From positions 1 through 51,354 of the forward strand of contig NZ_JBMEMN010000022.1 of NCBI RefSeq assembly GCF_049310905.1: a stretch of DNA of 51,354 bases, in the 5' to 3' direction. A model generated the notes under the pieces. That model saw nothing but the letters and a program-made list of their open reading frames with translations, was not told the DNA's origin and searched no databases. Positions 1-8,817 of the stretch are shown here, in pieces. Within the stretch, counting starts at the first letter, position 1; the number at the start of each line of letters is the position of its first letter. Both the position numbers and the translations under genes were made by a program. The stretch is from Gudongella sp049310905. Its GTDB lineage: Bacteria; Bacillota; Clostridia; Tissierellales; Tissierellaceae.

Positions 1-16
1 CTTTTTTTGATAAAAA

Positions 17-48
17 AACAGCACCCTCTCTTCAGAGTGTGCTGTTTT
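17..48 (-). terminator. Intrinsic terminator, probably bidirectional
   Basis: A 14-bp stem with one mismatch (arms about 17-30 and 35-48) is followed by a T-run on both strands. It sits just beyond the stop codon of the minus-strand potassium channel gene. A second inverted repeat (about 52-81, arms AAAAGGGGCT/AGCCCCTTTT) lies inside the last codons of that gene, giving two hairpins in tandem. Confidence 0.8.
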
Positions 49-49
49 T

Positions 50-1099
50 TCAAAAGGGGCTATTTCCCGACAGCCCCTTTTCATGGGCTCTATCTCCCCT
101 GTCGCATGCAAGTCTTCTTAAGGTTTTTATCTGTTCCTGAGTTCCAAGAACTATCATTGTATCCCCAATTTCCAACAGTTCATCAGAGCTGGGATTGAAC
201 TGAAGCTTTTTTCGATTTTTCTTGTTTATTGCAAGAACTATCAATCCTGTTTTCTCAGGAATACGAACTTCTCTTAAGGACTGATTCATGATTGGTGAAT
301 TATCACATATCACAACATCTTCAAGATCCAGAACCACTTCTCCAGCATGGGTAATTATATCAAGGAAGGAAATTACATTAGGTCTAAGCATAAGAGCAGC
401 CATACGACTTCCACCAATTTCATCAGGAGAAATTGTATTGTTTGCGCCAGCTCTTATAAGTTTTTGATGGGAGCCTTTGTCAATTGCCCTGGATACAATA
501 TAAAGCTTTTCATTTAGTTCTCTTGCTGTCAGTACAGTGAATACATTGTCAGCATCCTTGGATAAGGAACAGATCAATCCATTTGCTCTTTCGATTCCAG
601 CTTTTATCAAGGTTTCATCCATGGTTGCATCACCTAGTATAGCAGAGACTCCTTCTTCAAGCAGTTCCGCCACAACCTGCTCGTCCTTATCTATAACAAC
701 AAGGTTGACATCACTTTTCTGAAATCGCTTCATGGCATGCCATCCGGTTTCTCCTGCACCACATAGTATGTAGTGATTATTGTAATCAGATATTTTCCTC
801 TCCATCATTCTCCTCCTTATTGCTTTTCTGATATCCCCTTCCATTAGTGAGGAGACTATTCTAGTAAATGCGTAACCAACAGTACCAAGACTTATAACTA
901 TAAGAATTATAGAGAATATTTTTGCTCCTGGAGTCATTGTAGCAACTTCTGTATAGCCTACTGTAGAAATCGTAATAATAGTCATATAGAGGGCATCGAT
1001 AAAGCCTACGTCAAGCAGTAACCCGTAGCCCAATACTCCAAAAAGCACTATGGCAAACAAGATGAAAACAAATATGGCAACTCTATCTTTACTGGTCAT
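50..1099 (-). CDS. TrkA-domain potassium channel protein
   Basis: Predicted ligand-gated K+ channel of the two-helix plus RCK type, in the cytoplasmic membrane (349 aa). An N-terminal helix (residues 8-28) is followed by a pore loop with the filter TVGYTEV (about 46-52) and a second helix (about 60-80). A Rossmann TrkA-N domain follows, with CGAGETG at about 113-119 and a conserved acidic residue in VVIDKDE. A TrkA-C domain ends the protein. The filter carries GYTE instead of the classical GYGD, a variant I know from many bacterial RCK channels. The start has a good ribosome site (AAAGGGGG). It is transcribed alone, divergent from the MATE gene. Which ligand gates it cannot be read from the sequence. 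Confidence 0.88.
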   Translation of the reverse strand: MTSKDRVAIFVFILFAIVLFGVLGYGLLLDVGFIDALYMTIITISTVGYTEVATMTPGAKIFSIILIVISLGTVGYAFTRIVSSLMEGDIRKAIRRRMMERKISDYNNHYILCGAGETGWHAMKRFQKSDVNLVVIDKDEQVVAELLEEGVSAILGDATMDETLIKAGIERANGLICSLSKDADNVFTVLTARELNEKLYIVSRAIDKGSHQKLIRAGANNTISPDEIGGSRMAALMLRPNVISFLDIITHAGEVVLDLEDVVICDNSPIMNQSLREVRIPEKTGLIVLAINKKNRKKLQFNPSSDELLEIGDTMIVLGTQEQIKTLRRLACDRGDRAHEKGLSGNSPF

Positions 1100-1229
1100 A
1101 AAAAACCCCCTTTTATTCAGTATAACTTATTTATACCTATTTTTGGGGTTCTTCTACCATAAATTAATTTCGGGGGTCTAGATAATTATGATGACCAGTG
1201 CTATAATATAACTTTGAAGGAGAGATAGT

Positions 1230-2627
1230 ATGGCAAGTGCAGCATATAAAAAGAAAAGAGAATATTTATTAAGTAACGACAATTTATATAAGACATCAAT
1301 CTATCTGGCATGGCCTGTTGTTATTCAGTCTCTGCTTCAGGTTTCTGTTGGAACTATCGACATGAAGATGGTAGGGACTGTTGGTGTGGATGCAATATCC
1401 GCGGTTGGAACAAGCAGGAATATTATTATGATACTTATGGTTCTGGTAATTGCGATTTCCACTGGAACAACTGCCATGGTTGCAAGATTTGTGGGAGAAG
1501 ATGACCAGGAGGGTGCAAGCATAGCTGCTGGTCAGGCTTTTATGCTATCTTTGCTCTTGTCTGCATTTATAGTACCTGTAGGGATGCTGACAAACGAGTT
1601 CAGTTTGAAGCTATTGGGAGTGACAGATGAAGTATTGGAATATGCAGTCCAATATATGGAAATATTCTTCCTTGCAGTACCGTTTTTTTTGCTGCATTTT
1701 ATGGCAAGATCAATATTTCAGGGTGCAGGTGATACAAAGACGCCTCTTTACATTGATATTATGATGAATATTATCAATGTAATCGGTAATTATATATTTA
1801 TATTTGGCATGTTTGGTTTTCCAGCATATGGAGTTGCTGGTGCCGCAATGGGTACAGCTCTCTCTAGAATTATTAGTGTTTTTGTAGCCTGGGGAGCGCT
1901 GCTTAGCGGAAGATTTGATATCAAGGTCAAGTGGAAGGATATGTTTAAGCCAATCTGGAAGGCATCCAAACAAATTGTAGATATTGGAGTTCCCGCTGGT
2001 TTGCAAGGACTTTCCAGAAATGCCACAACTTTTATAATGTTTGCAGTTCTGGCTAGAACCATAGATGCAGATTTTGCCATACCGGCCTTTGTAATAGGTA
2101 CCAATCTCAACCAGTACGCACTGATGCCTGGTCTGGCCATAGGAACAGCTGCGGCAACACTATCAGGTATGAATCTAGGTGCAAAGCAGTATGACCGAGC
2201 CGAGGCCAGCGGAAGGGCCACGGCTATTCTAGGCGCCGGTGTTATGTTTGGAATATCATTGTTGTTTATAATATTTGCAGATCCATTTATAAACTTTTTT
2301 CTTGATGGACCGAATGAGCCGGTTGTAAGAATTGGGAAGGCATTCCTTATAATAATTGGAATATCGGAGCCTTTCCATGCAGCTTCCATAATCTTTTCCA
2401 GAACCATGCAGGGAGCAGGGTATACAAAGAAGCCTTTCCAGATTACTTTTGTAAGCTGGGTTGTAATCAGGGTATTTCTTGCGGTAACTCTGGCATTGCT
2501 ACTGGGAATGGATTCTACTGGAGTTTGGCTTGCAATCAGTTCAACAAATATAATCTCTGGTTTTTGGGCATATATGGTATTCAAGAAGGGAAGATGGAAA
2601 AGTGTAAGAATATATGGAGTAAGTTAA
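1230..2627 (+). CDS. MATE family multidrug/organic cation efflux transporter
   Basis: A 465-aa integral membrane protein of the MATE (NorM/DinF-like) family, which exports cationic drugs or metabolites using a Na+ or H+ gradient. The sequence shows about twelve hydrophobic segments and the family features QSLLQVSVGTIDMKMVG in the first helix, GAGDTKTPL near 170, and the symmetric QGAGYTKKPF near 390, which reflects the two-fold repeat. The length is typical. The start follows AAGGAGAG by six bases. A -10-like TATAAT lies at 1202-1207, without a convincing -35. No regulator is adjacent, so the substrate is unknown. A long hairpin covers its stop codon. Confidence 0.92.
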   Translation: MASAAYKKKREYLLSNDNLYKTSIYLAWPVVIQSLLQVSVGTIDMKMVGTVGVDAISAVGTSRNIIMILMVLVIAISTGTTAMVARFVGEDDQEGASIAAGQAFMLSLLLSAFIVPVGMLTNEFSLKLLGVTDEVLEYAVQYMEIFFLAVPFFLLHFMARSIFQGAGDTKTPLYIDIMMNIINVIGNYIFIFGMFGFPAYGVAGAAMGTALSRIISVFVAWGALLSGRFDIKVKWKDMFKPIWKASKQIVDIGVPAGLQGLSRNATTFIMFAVLARTIDADFAIPAFVIGTNLNQYALMPGLAIGTAAATLSGMNLGAKQYDRAEASGRATAILGAGVMFGISLLFIIFADPFINFFLDGPNEPVVRIGKAFLIIIGISEPFHAASIIFSRTMQGAGYTKKPFQITFVSWVVIRVFLAVTLALLLGMDSTGVWLAISSTNIISGFWAYMVFKKGRWKSVRIYGVS

Positions 2628-2682
2628 TAAAACTCTATACTTGGATACCCCTTTCGGGTATAATAGGTATAGAGTTTTATTA
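2625..2682 (+). other. Long two-part hairpin between MATE and ccdA genes
   Basis: A perfect 16-bp inverted repeat (2625-2640 and 2667-2682) encloses a second 6-bp stem (ATACCC 2645-2650, GGGTAT 2656-2661). The outer arm contains the MATE stop codon and the structure ends about 8 bases before the ccdA ribosome site. There is no T-run after it, so it is not a textbook terminator. It may be a terminator with poor U-tract, an RNA-stability element, or a control structure for ccdA. Confidence 0.65.
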
Positions 2683-2699
2683 CTGACAGGAGGTTAAAT

Positions 2700-3395
2700 A
2701 TGATTACTACAGATGTTTCACTTCCCATAGCTTTTGGAGCAGGTTTTTTGTCTTTCTTTTCACCATGCCTATTACCAATGATTCCAGCATACATTATGTA
2801 TATTACCGGTGTGGATTTGGAAGAGGATTTATCTAAAGTACGGATGATGGCTCTATTGAGAACCTTTGGGTTTGTAGTAGGTTTTACCATAATCTTTATG
2901 ATTATGGGCTCTTCTGCAAGTTTCTTAGGAAGGGTGTTTATCCAGAATAGGATGATGTTCTTTAGAGTAAGTGGGTTGCTGATTATTGTTTTCGGACTAA
3001 ACATGATGGGAATTTTAAAATTTCGTTTCTTAAACATGGAAAAAAGAGCGAAATCACCAAAGAAGGTAACCAGTTGGTTTAGCTCTACTTTGATGGGGAT
3101 GGCTTTTGCAGCGGGCTGGACACCATGCTTTGGACCAGTTCTAGGTTCAATACTGATATTCGCAGGAACTTCTGCAACTGTTTCAAAAGGAGTACTGCTG
3201 TTACTAATTTATTCCATTGGAATGGCTGTACCCTTCTTGCTAACAGCGCTTTTTATCAATGTATTTATCAAGTGGATGACAAAAGCGGAGAAATTTTTAA
3301 AGTATATGCCCTATATTAGTGGAATTATACTAGTAATCTTCGGATTGTTGATATTCTTCGATAAGATGATAGTTATAAGCTCAATGCTGTTGTAG
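2700..3395 (+). CDS. ccdA: CcdA-type thiol:disulfide transmembrane electron carrier
   Basis: A 231-aa DsbD-gamma/CcdA family membrane protein that passes reducing equivalents from cytosolic thioredoxin to extracytoplasmic thioredoxin-like proteins. It has six hydrophobic segments. The two conserved membrane cysteines are in SPCLLPMIP (C23) and GWTPCFGP (C143), both with the expected prolines. The start is set by AGGAGG seven bases upstream. The next gene encodes a membrane-anchored TlpA-like thioredoxin, the natural partner that CcdA would keep reduced. That gene has its own regulated promoter, so the two may be transcribed together only in part. Symbol given by family resemblance; no cytochrome c maturation genes are in the window. 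Confidence 0.9.
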   Translation: MITTDVSLPIAFGAGFLSFFSPCLLPMIPAYIMYITGVDLEEDLSKVRMMALLRTFGFVVGFTIIFMIMGSSASFLGRVFIQNRMMFFRVSGLLIIVFGLNMMGILKFRFLNMEKRAKSPKKVTSWFSSTLMGMAFAAGWTPCFGPVLGSILIFAGTSATVSKGVLLLLIYSIGMAVPFLLTALFINVFIKWMTKAEKFLKYMPYISGIILVIFGLLIFFDKMIVISSMLL

Positions 3396-3410
3396 TGTAT
3401 ATAAATTTGG

Positions 3411-3452
3411 GTAACTATTGTTACAAGTTGTTAGAGAAATTAGTACTTTAAT
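3411..3452 (+). promoter_or_regulatory. Palindromic activator site GTAAC-TATT-GTTAC plus -10
   Basis: A perfect GTAAC-N4-GTTAC palindrome is at 3411-3424, and a -10 hexamer TTTAAT at 3447-3452, with exactly 22 bases between. No -35 hexamer is needed in this class II activator layout, where a CRP/FNR-type dimer sits at about -41.5. The same palindrome with the same spacing precedes the 36428 operon and hcp. Regulator identity (HcpR-like) is inference. Confidence 0.75.
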
Positions 3453-3481
3453 AGTGGTAATTATTTACGAAGGAGGCATAT

Positions 3482-4183
3482 ATGAAAAAAAGCAGTCTTA
3501 TTATTTTAATAGTAGCAATGTCACTGGTTTTAGTTGGAGGAATTTACTTTTTGGGAAATATGAATGATGATAACAATGAAGAGCTAGTGCCAGATGAGCA
3601 AGAATATACTGATGGTTCTGAATCAGAGGAACCCACTGAATCAGAGGAACCTATTGAATCTGAGGAACCTATTGAATTAGAGGAACCTACTGAATCAGAG
3701 GAGCCAACAACAGTAACTAATCATGATGGTTCTCTAGATCATGAACATTTTGAGATAGAGATGGGTAAACGAGCTCCTGACTTTACATTACTCGATTTGG
3801 AAGGAAATGAGACAAAATTGAGTGATTACAAAGGCAAACTTGTTTTTCTAAACTACTGGGCAACCTGGTGTCCGTATTGTGTTGAGGAGATGCCAGATCT
3901 TCAAAAGATGCATGAAGAAAATGATGACCTGGTAGTTATTGGTGTTAATGTTAGGGAAACAAAGGAGCAGGCACAAGAATTCATGACTGAAGGCGGATTT
4001 GATTTTCCTGTAATGCTTGACGAGGATGGACATATTGCATCATTGTATCTTGTAAATGCAATGCCTTCTACATTTTTTCTTAACTCAGAAGGTATAATCA
4101 TTGGGTATCAGCCAGGAATGATGAATCTTGAGCAAATGGAAGATTTACTTGAACAAATGAGAGAATTGGAAGGCCAGCTGTAG
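3482..4183 (+). CDS. Membrane-anchored TlpA/ResA-like thioredoxin
   Basis: A 233-aa extracytoplasmic thiol-disulfide oxidoreductase. Residues 5-25 form an uncleaved hydrophobic anchor (no lipobox cysteine). Residues about 47-76 are an acidic spacer made of five ESEEPT-like hexapeptides. The AhpC/TSA-Redoxin (TlpA) domain runs from about 96 to the end, with active site WCPYC (C130, C133) and a cis-proline in NAMPSTFF. It follows ccdA and would receive electrons from it. The start has AGGAGG six bases upstream. A dedicated promoter with the GTAAC palindrome suggests that it responds to the same signal as hcp, perhaps oxidative or nitrosative thiol damage. Its substrate is unknown. Confidence 0.9.
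   Translation: MKKSSLIILIVAMSLVLVGGIYFLGNMNDDNNEELVPDEQEYTDGSESEEPTESEEPIESEEPIELEEPTESEEPTTVTNHDGSLDHEHFEIEMGKRAPDFTLLDLEGNETKLSDYKGKLVFLNYWATWCPYCVEEMPDLQKMHEENDDLVVIGVNVRETKEQAQEFMTEGGFDFPVMLDEDGHIASLYLVNAMPSTFFLNSEGIIIGYQPGMMNLEQMEDLLEQMRELEGQL
3620..3709 (+). repeat. Five tandem 18-bp coding repeats
   Basis: Five in-frame 18-bp units start at 3620, 3638, 3656, 3674 and 3692. They encode ESEEPT, ESEEPI, ESEEPI, ELEEPT and ESEEPT. They form the acidic linker between membrane anchor and thioredoxin domain. Units differ by 1-4 bases, so copy number could vary between strains. Confidence 0.9.
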
Positions 4184-4194
4184 CTGGTCTTTTT
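4172..4194 (+). terminator. Intrinsic terminator after the TlpA-like gene
   Basis: A GGCCAGC/GCTGGTC stem (one G-T pair) with a TGTA loop is followed by TTTTT. The stem includes the stop codon, so the last residues of the protein are encoded in the terminator. Confidence 0.8.
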
Positions 4195-4245
4195 ATTTGC
4201 CAGTTTTTCACCAAAATGCTATATTTGTATGAGGAGCGTGATAAT

Positions 4246-5178
4246 ATGACAGAAAATAGGTTTCTACCCTATATGACAGCACTCGGGTATTCCATGATAT
4301 TTGGGATGTCCTTTATGTTTACTAAAATTGGATTAGGCTATATGAGCACTATTCAGCTTATTGCTTACAGATTTCTGGTAGCAGGATTAACCATGCAGAT
4401 TTTAAGGGCTTTGAAATTAATAAAGTTGGATTTTAAGGGCAAGGATCTGAAGTTGGTAATCATTACAGCAATGTTTCAGCCGGTTCTGTACTTTTTCTTC
4501 GAAGTTGAGGGAGTCAACCTTACATCCACATCCCAGGCGGGACTGATGGTTTCTCTTGTTCCTGTCACAACAGCAATCGGAGCAAGGATTTTGTTTAAGG
4601 AAAGACTGAAATATATTCAGATTATGTTTATCATACTTTCTGTTAGTGGCGTGGTTGTAATAAACGCATTCAATAATTCACAGGGTTTATCTGGAAGTAC
4701 GCTTGGTATGGCTTTTCTTACAATGTCATTGTTTGCAGGAACCATGTTTAGCCTCAGTTCCAAGAGAGCATCAAGGGAATTTACTCCTGTTGAAATAACC
4801 TACACAATGATGACAATGGGAGCAATAGTCTTTAATGCAACACTCCTTGTAAGAAGCGCTTTCGAAGGAACGATGGCGACATATTTTGAGCCGCTTGGCA
4901 ATCCAGAGGTTATAGTTCCAATACTCTATTTAGGGTTACTATCGTCAATAGTTGCATTCTTTTTCTTGAACTTTACAATTTCAAGGATTCCAGTTTCTCA
5001 GTCAGCTATTTTTGGTAACCTGGTAACGGTATTTGCAATTCTTGCCGGAGTTTTCATCCTTAATGAACCCTTTGGACTAAAGGATGTTATTGGAGCGATC
5101 ATGATAGTTACAGGCGTATGGGGTACACTGTATTTCGGCCAGAAAAAGAAAAAAGGTCAAAATGTAATAATTTCTTAA
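4246..5178 (+). CDS. DMT superfamily (EamA) transporter
   Basis: A 310-aa drug/metabolite transporter with about ten membrane segments and the two EamA halves. The first half includes GYSMIFGMSFMFTKIGL and the second starts near the GSTLGMAFLTMS segment. Such proteins export amino acids, nucleosides or other metabolites; the substrate cannot be told. The open frame extends to 4216, but GAGGAG lies nine bases before the ATG at 4246, which is the better start. It follows the terminator of the previous gene and precedes a two-component system by about 70 bases. Confidence 0.88.
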   Translation: MTENRFLPYMTALGYSMIFGMSFMFTKIGLGYMSTIQLIAYRFLVAGLTMQILRALKLIKLDFKGKDLKLVIITAMFQPVLYFFFEVEGVNLTSTSQAGLMVSLVPVTTAIGARILFKERLKYIQIMFIILSVSGVVVINAFNNSQGLSGSTLGMAFLTMSLFAGTMFSLSSKRASREFTPVEITYTMMTMGAIVFNATLLVRSAFEGTMATYFEPLGNPEVIVPILYLGLLSSIVAFFFLNFTISRIPVSQSAIFGNLVTVFAILAGVFILNEPFGLKDVIGAIMIVTGVWGTLYFGQKKKKGQNVIIS

Positions 5179-5249
5179 GAATTATATGGACTGTTTTGTA
5201 AGAATTATCCCCTATACTTGAAATAAAGGTAAAGGATGGTGGAGATTGG

Positions 5250-5960
5250 ATGGGAAAGGCTCATATTCTGGTTGTGGATGATGACAGGGAAATTGCTTCA
5301 GCGATTGAAAAACTTCTACTTTTGGAAGGCTACGCGGTTACAAAGGCCTATAACGGGATGGAGGCCATGGATATACTAATTAGTGATGACATTCATCTGA
5401 TAATCATGGATATTATGATGCCAAAGTTGGATGGACTATCGGCAACTATGAAAATCCGTGAGGAGAAAAATATCCCCATAATAATCATTTCAGCAAAATC
5501 TCAGGACAGCGACAAGATTTTGGGACTTTCCATGGGTGCTGATGATTATGTTACGAAACCGTTTAATCCGCAGGAGCTTGTCGCCCGTGTCAAGAGTCAG
5601 CTAAGAAGGTATATGCTTCTTGGGGATAGGGGAAACTTAAGGAATGAATCCGCTATAAGAGTAGGAAGTCTTGTTCTTGACACAGACTCAAAAGAATTCC
5701 TGATAGACGGAGAACAGGTTCGTTTGACACCTAAGGAATACGGTATTGTTGAGCTGTTGATGAAGAACCCGGGCGTTGTATTTTCAGCTGAACAGATTTA
5801 TGAAAGAGTCTGGAATGAGGCTGCATATTCAGTTGAAAATACAGTGATGGTTCACATCAGAAGAATCCGTGAGAAAATCGAAATCAATCCAAAAGAGCCT
5901 AAATATCTTAAGGTGGTGTGGGGAATTGGATACAAGATTGAAAAGCTTCAGCAGAAATAA
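5250..5960 (+). CDS. OmpR/PhoB-family response regulator
   Basis: A 236-aa transcription factor. The receiver domain (about 4-118) shows the acidic pocket DDD at 10-12, the phosphoacceptor D54 in IIMDIMMPK, the conserved threonine/serine in IIIISAKS, and K in DDYVTKPFNP. A winged-helix DNA-binding domain (about 137-232) ends in the typical VWGIGYKIE. A ribosome site GGTGGAG precedes the ATG. The kinase gene overlaps its 3' end, so the pair is one operon. It resembles the VanR/ResD branch. No target genes can be assigned; the adjacent DMT transporter is one candidate. Confidence 0.93.
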   Translation: MGKAHILVVDDDREIASAIEKLLLLEGYAVTKAYNGMEAMDILISDDIHLIIMDIMMPKLDGLSATMKIREEKNIPIIIISAKSQDSDKILGLSMGADDYVTKPFNPQELVARVKSQLRRYMLLGDRGNLRNESAIRVGSLVLDTDSKEFLIDGEQVRLTPKEYGIVELLMKNPGVVFSAEQIYERVWNEAAYSVENTVMVHIRRIREKIEINPKEPKYLKVVWGIGYKIEKLQQK

Positions 5961-7758
5961 CTTAACAAAGGCAGTAGCCTTTTTACTTATTGTGGCAATG
6001 GTGGCTGGGATGGCGGGAATTTTTGCATATTGGGGTTACTCAGAAATAAACCCAGAGGTTTTATTGGCCGAGAAGTACAGTGAAAGTGAGTCCTACCAGG
6101 GAGATTTGCGCAACCTGGCCTATGCCGTGGTGAAGGTTTTAGAAGGTGAGCGGGAAACTATACCCGGCGGTATTGTGTTTTATGGCAAGAATGAAGAAAA
6201 CTCCATATCATGGCCATCCAATTTAACTGAGGAGCATTTCATTAAAGGTGATGTTGAATACTACTACCTTAATGAAGATAGGTTCACGAACTCTGTAACA
6301 GGCGAGACCATAGTCCCCTACGGGATAGAATCTGCATACGAGCAGGTTTACTTTTCATTGGAGAATGCTTTTTTACAGCAGAAGCAGCGGGAATGGTCAA
6401 CTGGAAGGGATGCTCTGATACCTCTTGCAATTGCTTCAATTACAATGATAGTTGGTACTGTAATGCTCTTGGTGTATCTTTTTTATGTTACTGGTAAAAA
6501 AGCTCAGGATGAGGAGATCCATTTGGCACCTGTTGACAGGATTTACACAGAGGTACTTTTCGCAGGATTATTATTTGCCGGATTTATTTGGATCACAAGC
6601 ATTTCAAATATGTTGTATATCTCAAGTTCATCACAGTGGACCGGGGAAGTGTACATGTCTTCAAGTCAGAAGATGGCATTATATATGATAACAGGAATCA
6701 CGGCCCTTGTAACAGCAACATCAGGAGTAATCTTACTTTCATCTGTAAGAAGGATAAAAGCAAAGAGATTTTTCAGAAGTAGTTTTATATACAGGGTATT
6801 TTACAGAGGAATAGTTTATTTAAGAAGTTTTCTTGATGGAAGAAGATTTGACAGTGCACCACTGACAAGGGTCCTCCATCAAAGGCAGATTTATTTTATT
6901 GGTGGGAGCTTGATTCTTGTTATATTGACATTCATCCTGATGATGTTTGCCACTCCATTGATGCTATTGCCACCTATCCTGGAAGTGATTCTTATATACT
7001 GGTACTTTAAGTACAATAGGGAAACTTTTGATGAAATAAACAAGGGATTTGACGAAAGCCTGGAGGAGAAGATGAAGTCAGAGAGGATGAAGATAAATCT
7101 CGTAACAAACGTATCTCATGATCTGAAGACTCCCCTGACATCAATAATTAGCTATGTGGATCTTCTTTCCAGAGAAGAAGATCTCTCAGATGTCTCCAGG
7201 GATTATATAAGGATCCTTTCGGAAAAGTCCGATAGGCTAAAGAACATTGTTTCAGACCTGTTTGATCTTGCCAGGAGTACAAGTGGAGATATTGAAATTG
7301 AGGTTGAAGAGTTGGATTTAAAGAAGCTTGTTGAACAGACAGTTGTTGATATGGATGATAGTATTCAATCATCAGGTTTCCAGGTAAGAACCTGTCTTCC
7401 AGAAGAGCCTGTGGCAATCCGTTCAGATGGCAAGAAGCTTTACAGGGTGCTCCAGAATCTGTTGGACAATGCCTTGAAATATTCCCTCCAAGGTACAAGG
7501 ATATATGTTGATCTTGTGGAGGAGAATGGAAACGCAAGTTTAAGGATAAAGAATACCGCGGGGTATGAGATGAATTTTACAAAGGATGAAATTCTTCAGA
7601 GATTCTTCAGAGGAGACAGTTCAAGAAGTGGTGAAGGAAGCGGGCTGGGACTTTCCATAGCTGAAAGCTTCACCAGAGTTTCCGGAGGAGAATTTGATTT
7701 ACAGGTTGATGGAGATCAGTTCAATGTACTTCTAAAGTTTCCATTGGACAAAAAATAG
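5926..7758 (+). CDS. Membrane sensor histidine kinase
   Basis: About 610 aa, the cognate kinase of the preceding regulator. An N-terminal helix and an extracytoplasmic loop are followed by four further membrane segments (roughly 6400-7010). HisKA follows with the H-box SHDLKTPL (phospho-His codon 7117-7119). The HATPase domain has the N-box NLLDNALKYS and G2 box GSGLGLSIAES. The expected G1 aspartate motif (DxGxG) is replaced by IKNTAGYE; I recall similar loss in a Firmicutes kinase clade. The frame is open to an ATG at 5869 inside the regulator gene, but TTG at 5926 has AAGGTGG nine bases upstream, and TTG at 5938 is also possible. The start is therefore uncertain. Confidence 0.88.
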   Translation: MDTRLKSFSRNNLTKAVAFLLIVAMVAGMAGIFAYWGYSEINPEVLLAEKYSESESYQGDLRNLAYAVVKVLEGERETIPGGIVFYGKNEENSISWPSNLTEEHFIKGDVEYYYLNEDRFTNSVTGETIVPYGIESAYEQVYFSLENAFLQQKQREWSTGRDALIPLAIASITMIVGTVMLLVYLFYVTGKKAQDEEIHLAPVDRIYTEVLFAGLLFAGFIWITSISNMLYISSSSQWTGEVYMSSSQKMALYMITGITALVTATSGVILLSSVRRIKAKRFFRSSFIYRVFYRGIVYLRSFLDGRRFDSAPLTRVLHQRQIYFIGGSLILVILTFILMMFATPLMLLPPILEVILIYWYFKYNRETFDEINKGFDESLEEKMKSERMKINLVTNVSHDLKTPLTSIISYVDLLSREEDLSDVSRDYIRILSEKSDRLKNIVSDLFDLARSTSGDIEIEVEELDLKKLVEQTVVDMDDSIQSSGFQVRTCLPEEPVAIRSDGKKLYRVLQNLLDNALKYSLQGTRIYVDLVEENGNASLRIKNTAGYEMNFTKDEILQRFFRGDSSRSGEGSGLGLSIAESFTRVSGGEFDLQVDGDQFNVLLKFPLDKK

Positions 7759-7767
7759 ACTAATAAG

Positions 7768-7803
7768 CAAAATCCAGGAGGGTATCAATCCACCTGGATT
7801 TTG
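7768..7803. terminator. Bidirectional terminator between kinase and deacetylase genes
   Basis: A perfect 11-bp stem (CAAAATCCAGG / CCTGGATTTTG) has arms 7768-7778 and 7793-7803. The A/T ends of the stem supply short T-runs on both strands. It separates the plus-strand kinase gene from the minus-strand arginine operon. Confidence 0.75.
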
Positions 7804-7824
7804 TGATTTCAAGTATTACAGTCG

Positions 7825-8796
7825 TTAAATCTGAGGGGTAGATTTAACAAGATTCTTTATTATTTCAATTCCCTTTTCTAGCTGCCACTTTTCCACATAC
7901 TCATCTTCTGAATGAGCTTGCTTAATGCTTCCTGCTCCAAAAACTACTGCATTTACTCCTGCTTCTTGAAACAAGCTTGCTTCAGTCCAAAAATCCACTT
8001 CATGGAATTCGCCCTGGAACAAGGGGCTTTTGTTTATTAGGGGAGGTCCATTAAATCTGTTTTCTATTGTCGTTTCCCTGCAATTGCTTTTTATAGCATT
8101 CACCACATCGCTTAGTTTATCAAATGTCCTTATGGAAGCTCGGTATGTGCATTTTTGAGACACTACATTGCCTGCAGTTCCACCTTCTATAATACCTACG
8201 TTAAAACCCAGTTCATCCAGTCTGGTTATATTGTGTGCAGCCTTTATGATTGCACCTTTTGATTTCATGGATGAATGCGCAGAGTCTGCAATATTCTCCA
8301 ATGTAAAGGAGTAGTAGCCTTTGTGCTTGGAAACAAGCTTAAGCTCAGTAGGTTCGCAGACTATTGCTCGTCTGATGTTCTTCTTAAAATCAGATTCCAG
8401 GAAGTATTTCACCCCTGTTTTAATTCCTGACTCTTCATCGATTGAAAACAATACCATTAGATCCTTTGGTTTGACTTCCTCAATAGCTTTGAGGACCATA
8501 TAGATATTGCCCTTTGTGTCACATGCACCCAAGCCATAAAGTTTACCATCCTGTTCATTCAAGCTAAGGGGATCCAATGTCCATGCATTTGATGGTTTGA
8601 CTGTGTCCATATGACAATTTATCAAAAGCTCGGGGTTTCCAAAGGTTGCTATTACATTTGCCTTGTTTTGACTGATATGTTGAATTTGAATCTCGCAATC
8701 AGTATTTGATTTCAAATATTCGACCAAACACTTTATCATTTCGGTATAATCACCCTGATATGTGTTGATCTTAATTAAATCATCCAATAATTTCAT
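7825..8796 (-). CDS. M20 family metallo-deacetylase (ArgE/DapE/LysK-like)
   Basis: A 323-aa zinc amidohydrolase of the M20 family, which removes acyl groups from amino acids. Metal and catalytic motifs are present: CHMDTVKP, GLGACDTKGN, and SIDEESG. The lid domain is present but the protein is short compared with ArgE (about 380 aa), closer to LysK-like enzymes. It is the last gene of the argH-argG-GNAT operon, 21 bases after the GNAT gene, which points to deacetylation of an acetylated arginine precursor such as N-acetylornithine or N-acetylcitrulline. That assignment is inference; a peptidase or a desuccinylase are alternatives. Confidence 0.8.
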   Translation of the reverse strand: MKLLDDLIKINTYQGDYTEMIKCLVEYLKSNTDCEIQIQHISQNKANVIATFGNPELLINCHMDTVKPSNAWTLDPLSLNEQDGKLYGLGACDTKGNIYMVLKAIEEVKPKDLMVLFSIDEESGIKTGVKYFLESDFKKNIRRAIVCEPTELKLVSKHKGYYSFTLENIADSAHSSMKSKGAIIKAAHNITRLDELGFNVGIIEGGTAGNVVSQKCTYRASIRTFDKLSDVVNAIKSNCRETTIENRFNGPPLINKSPLFQGEFHEVDFWTEASLFQEAGVNAVVFGAGSIKQAHSEDEYVEKWQLEKGIEIIKNLVKSTPQI

Positions 8797-8817
8797 TCAG
8801 TCACCCTGCTTCCTTTT

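Noticed and set aside
1790..2584. 264-aa open frame antisense to the MATE gene
   Set aside because: It is the complement of a clearly conserved transporter; its translation has no domain logic and no ribosome site.
3620..3709. CRISPR-like direct repeats
   Set aside because: The units are contiguous 18-mers without spacers and encode an in-frame acidic linker.
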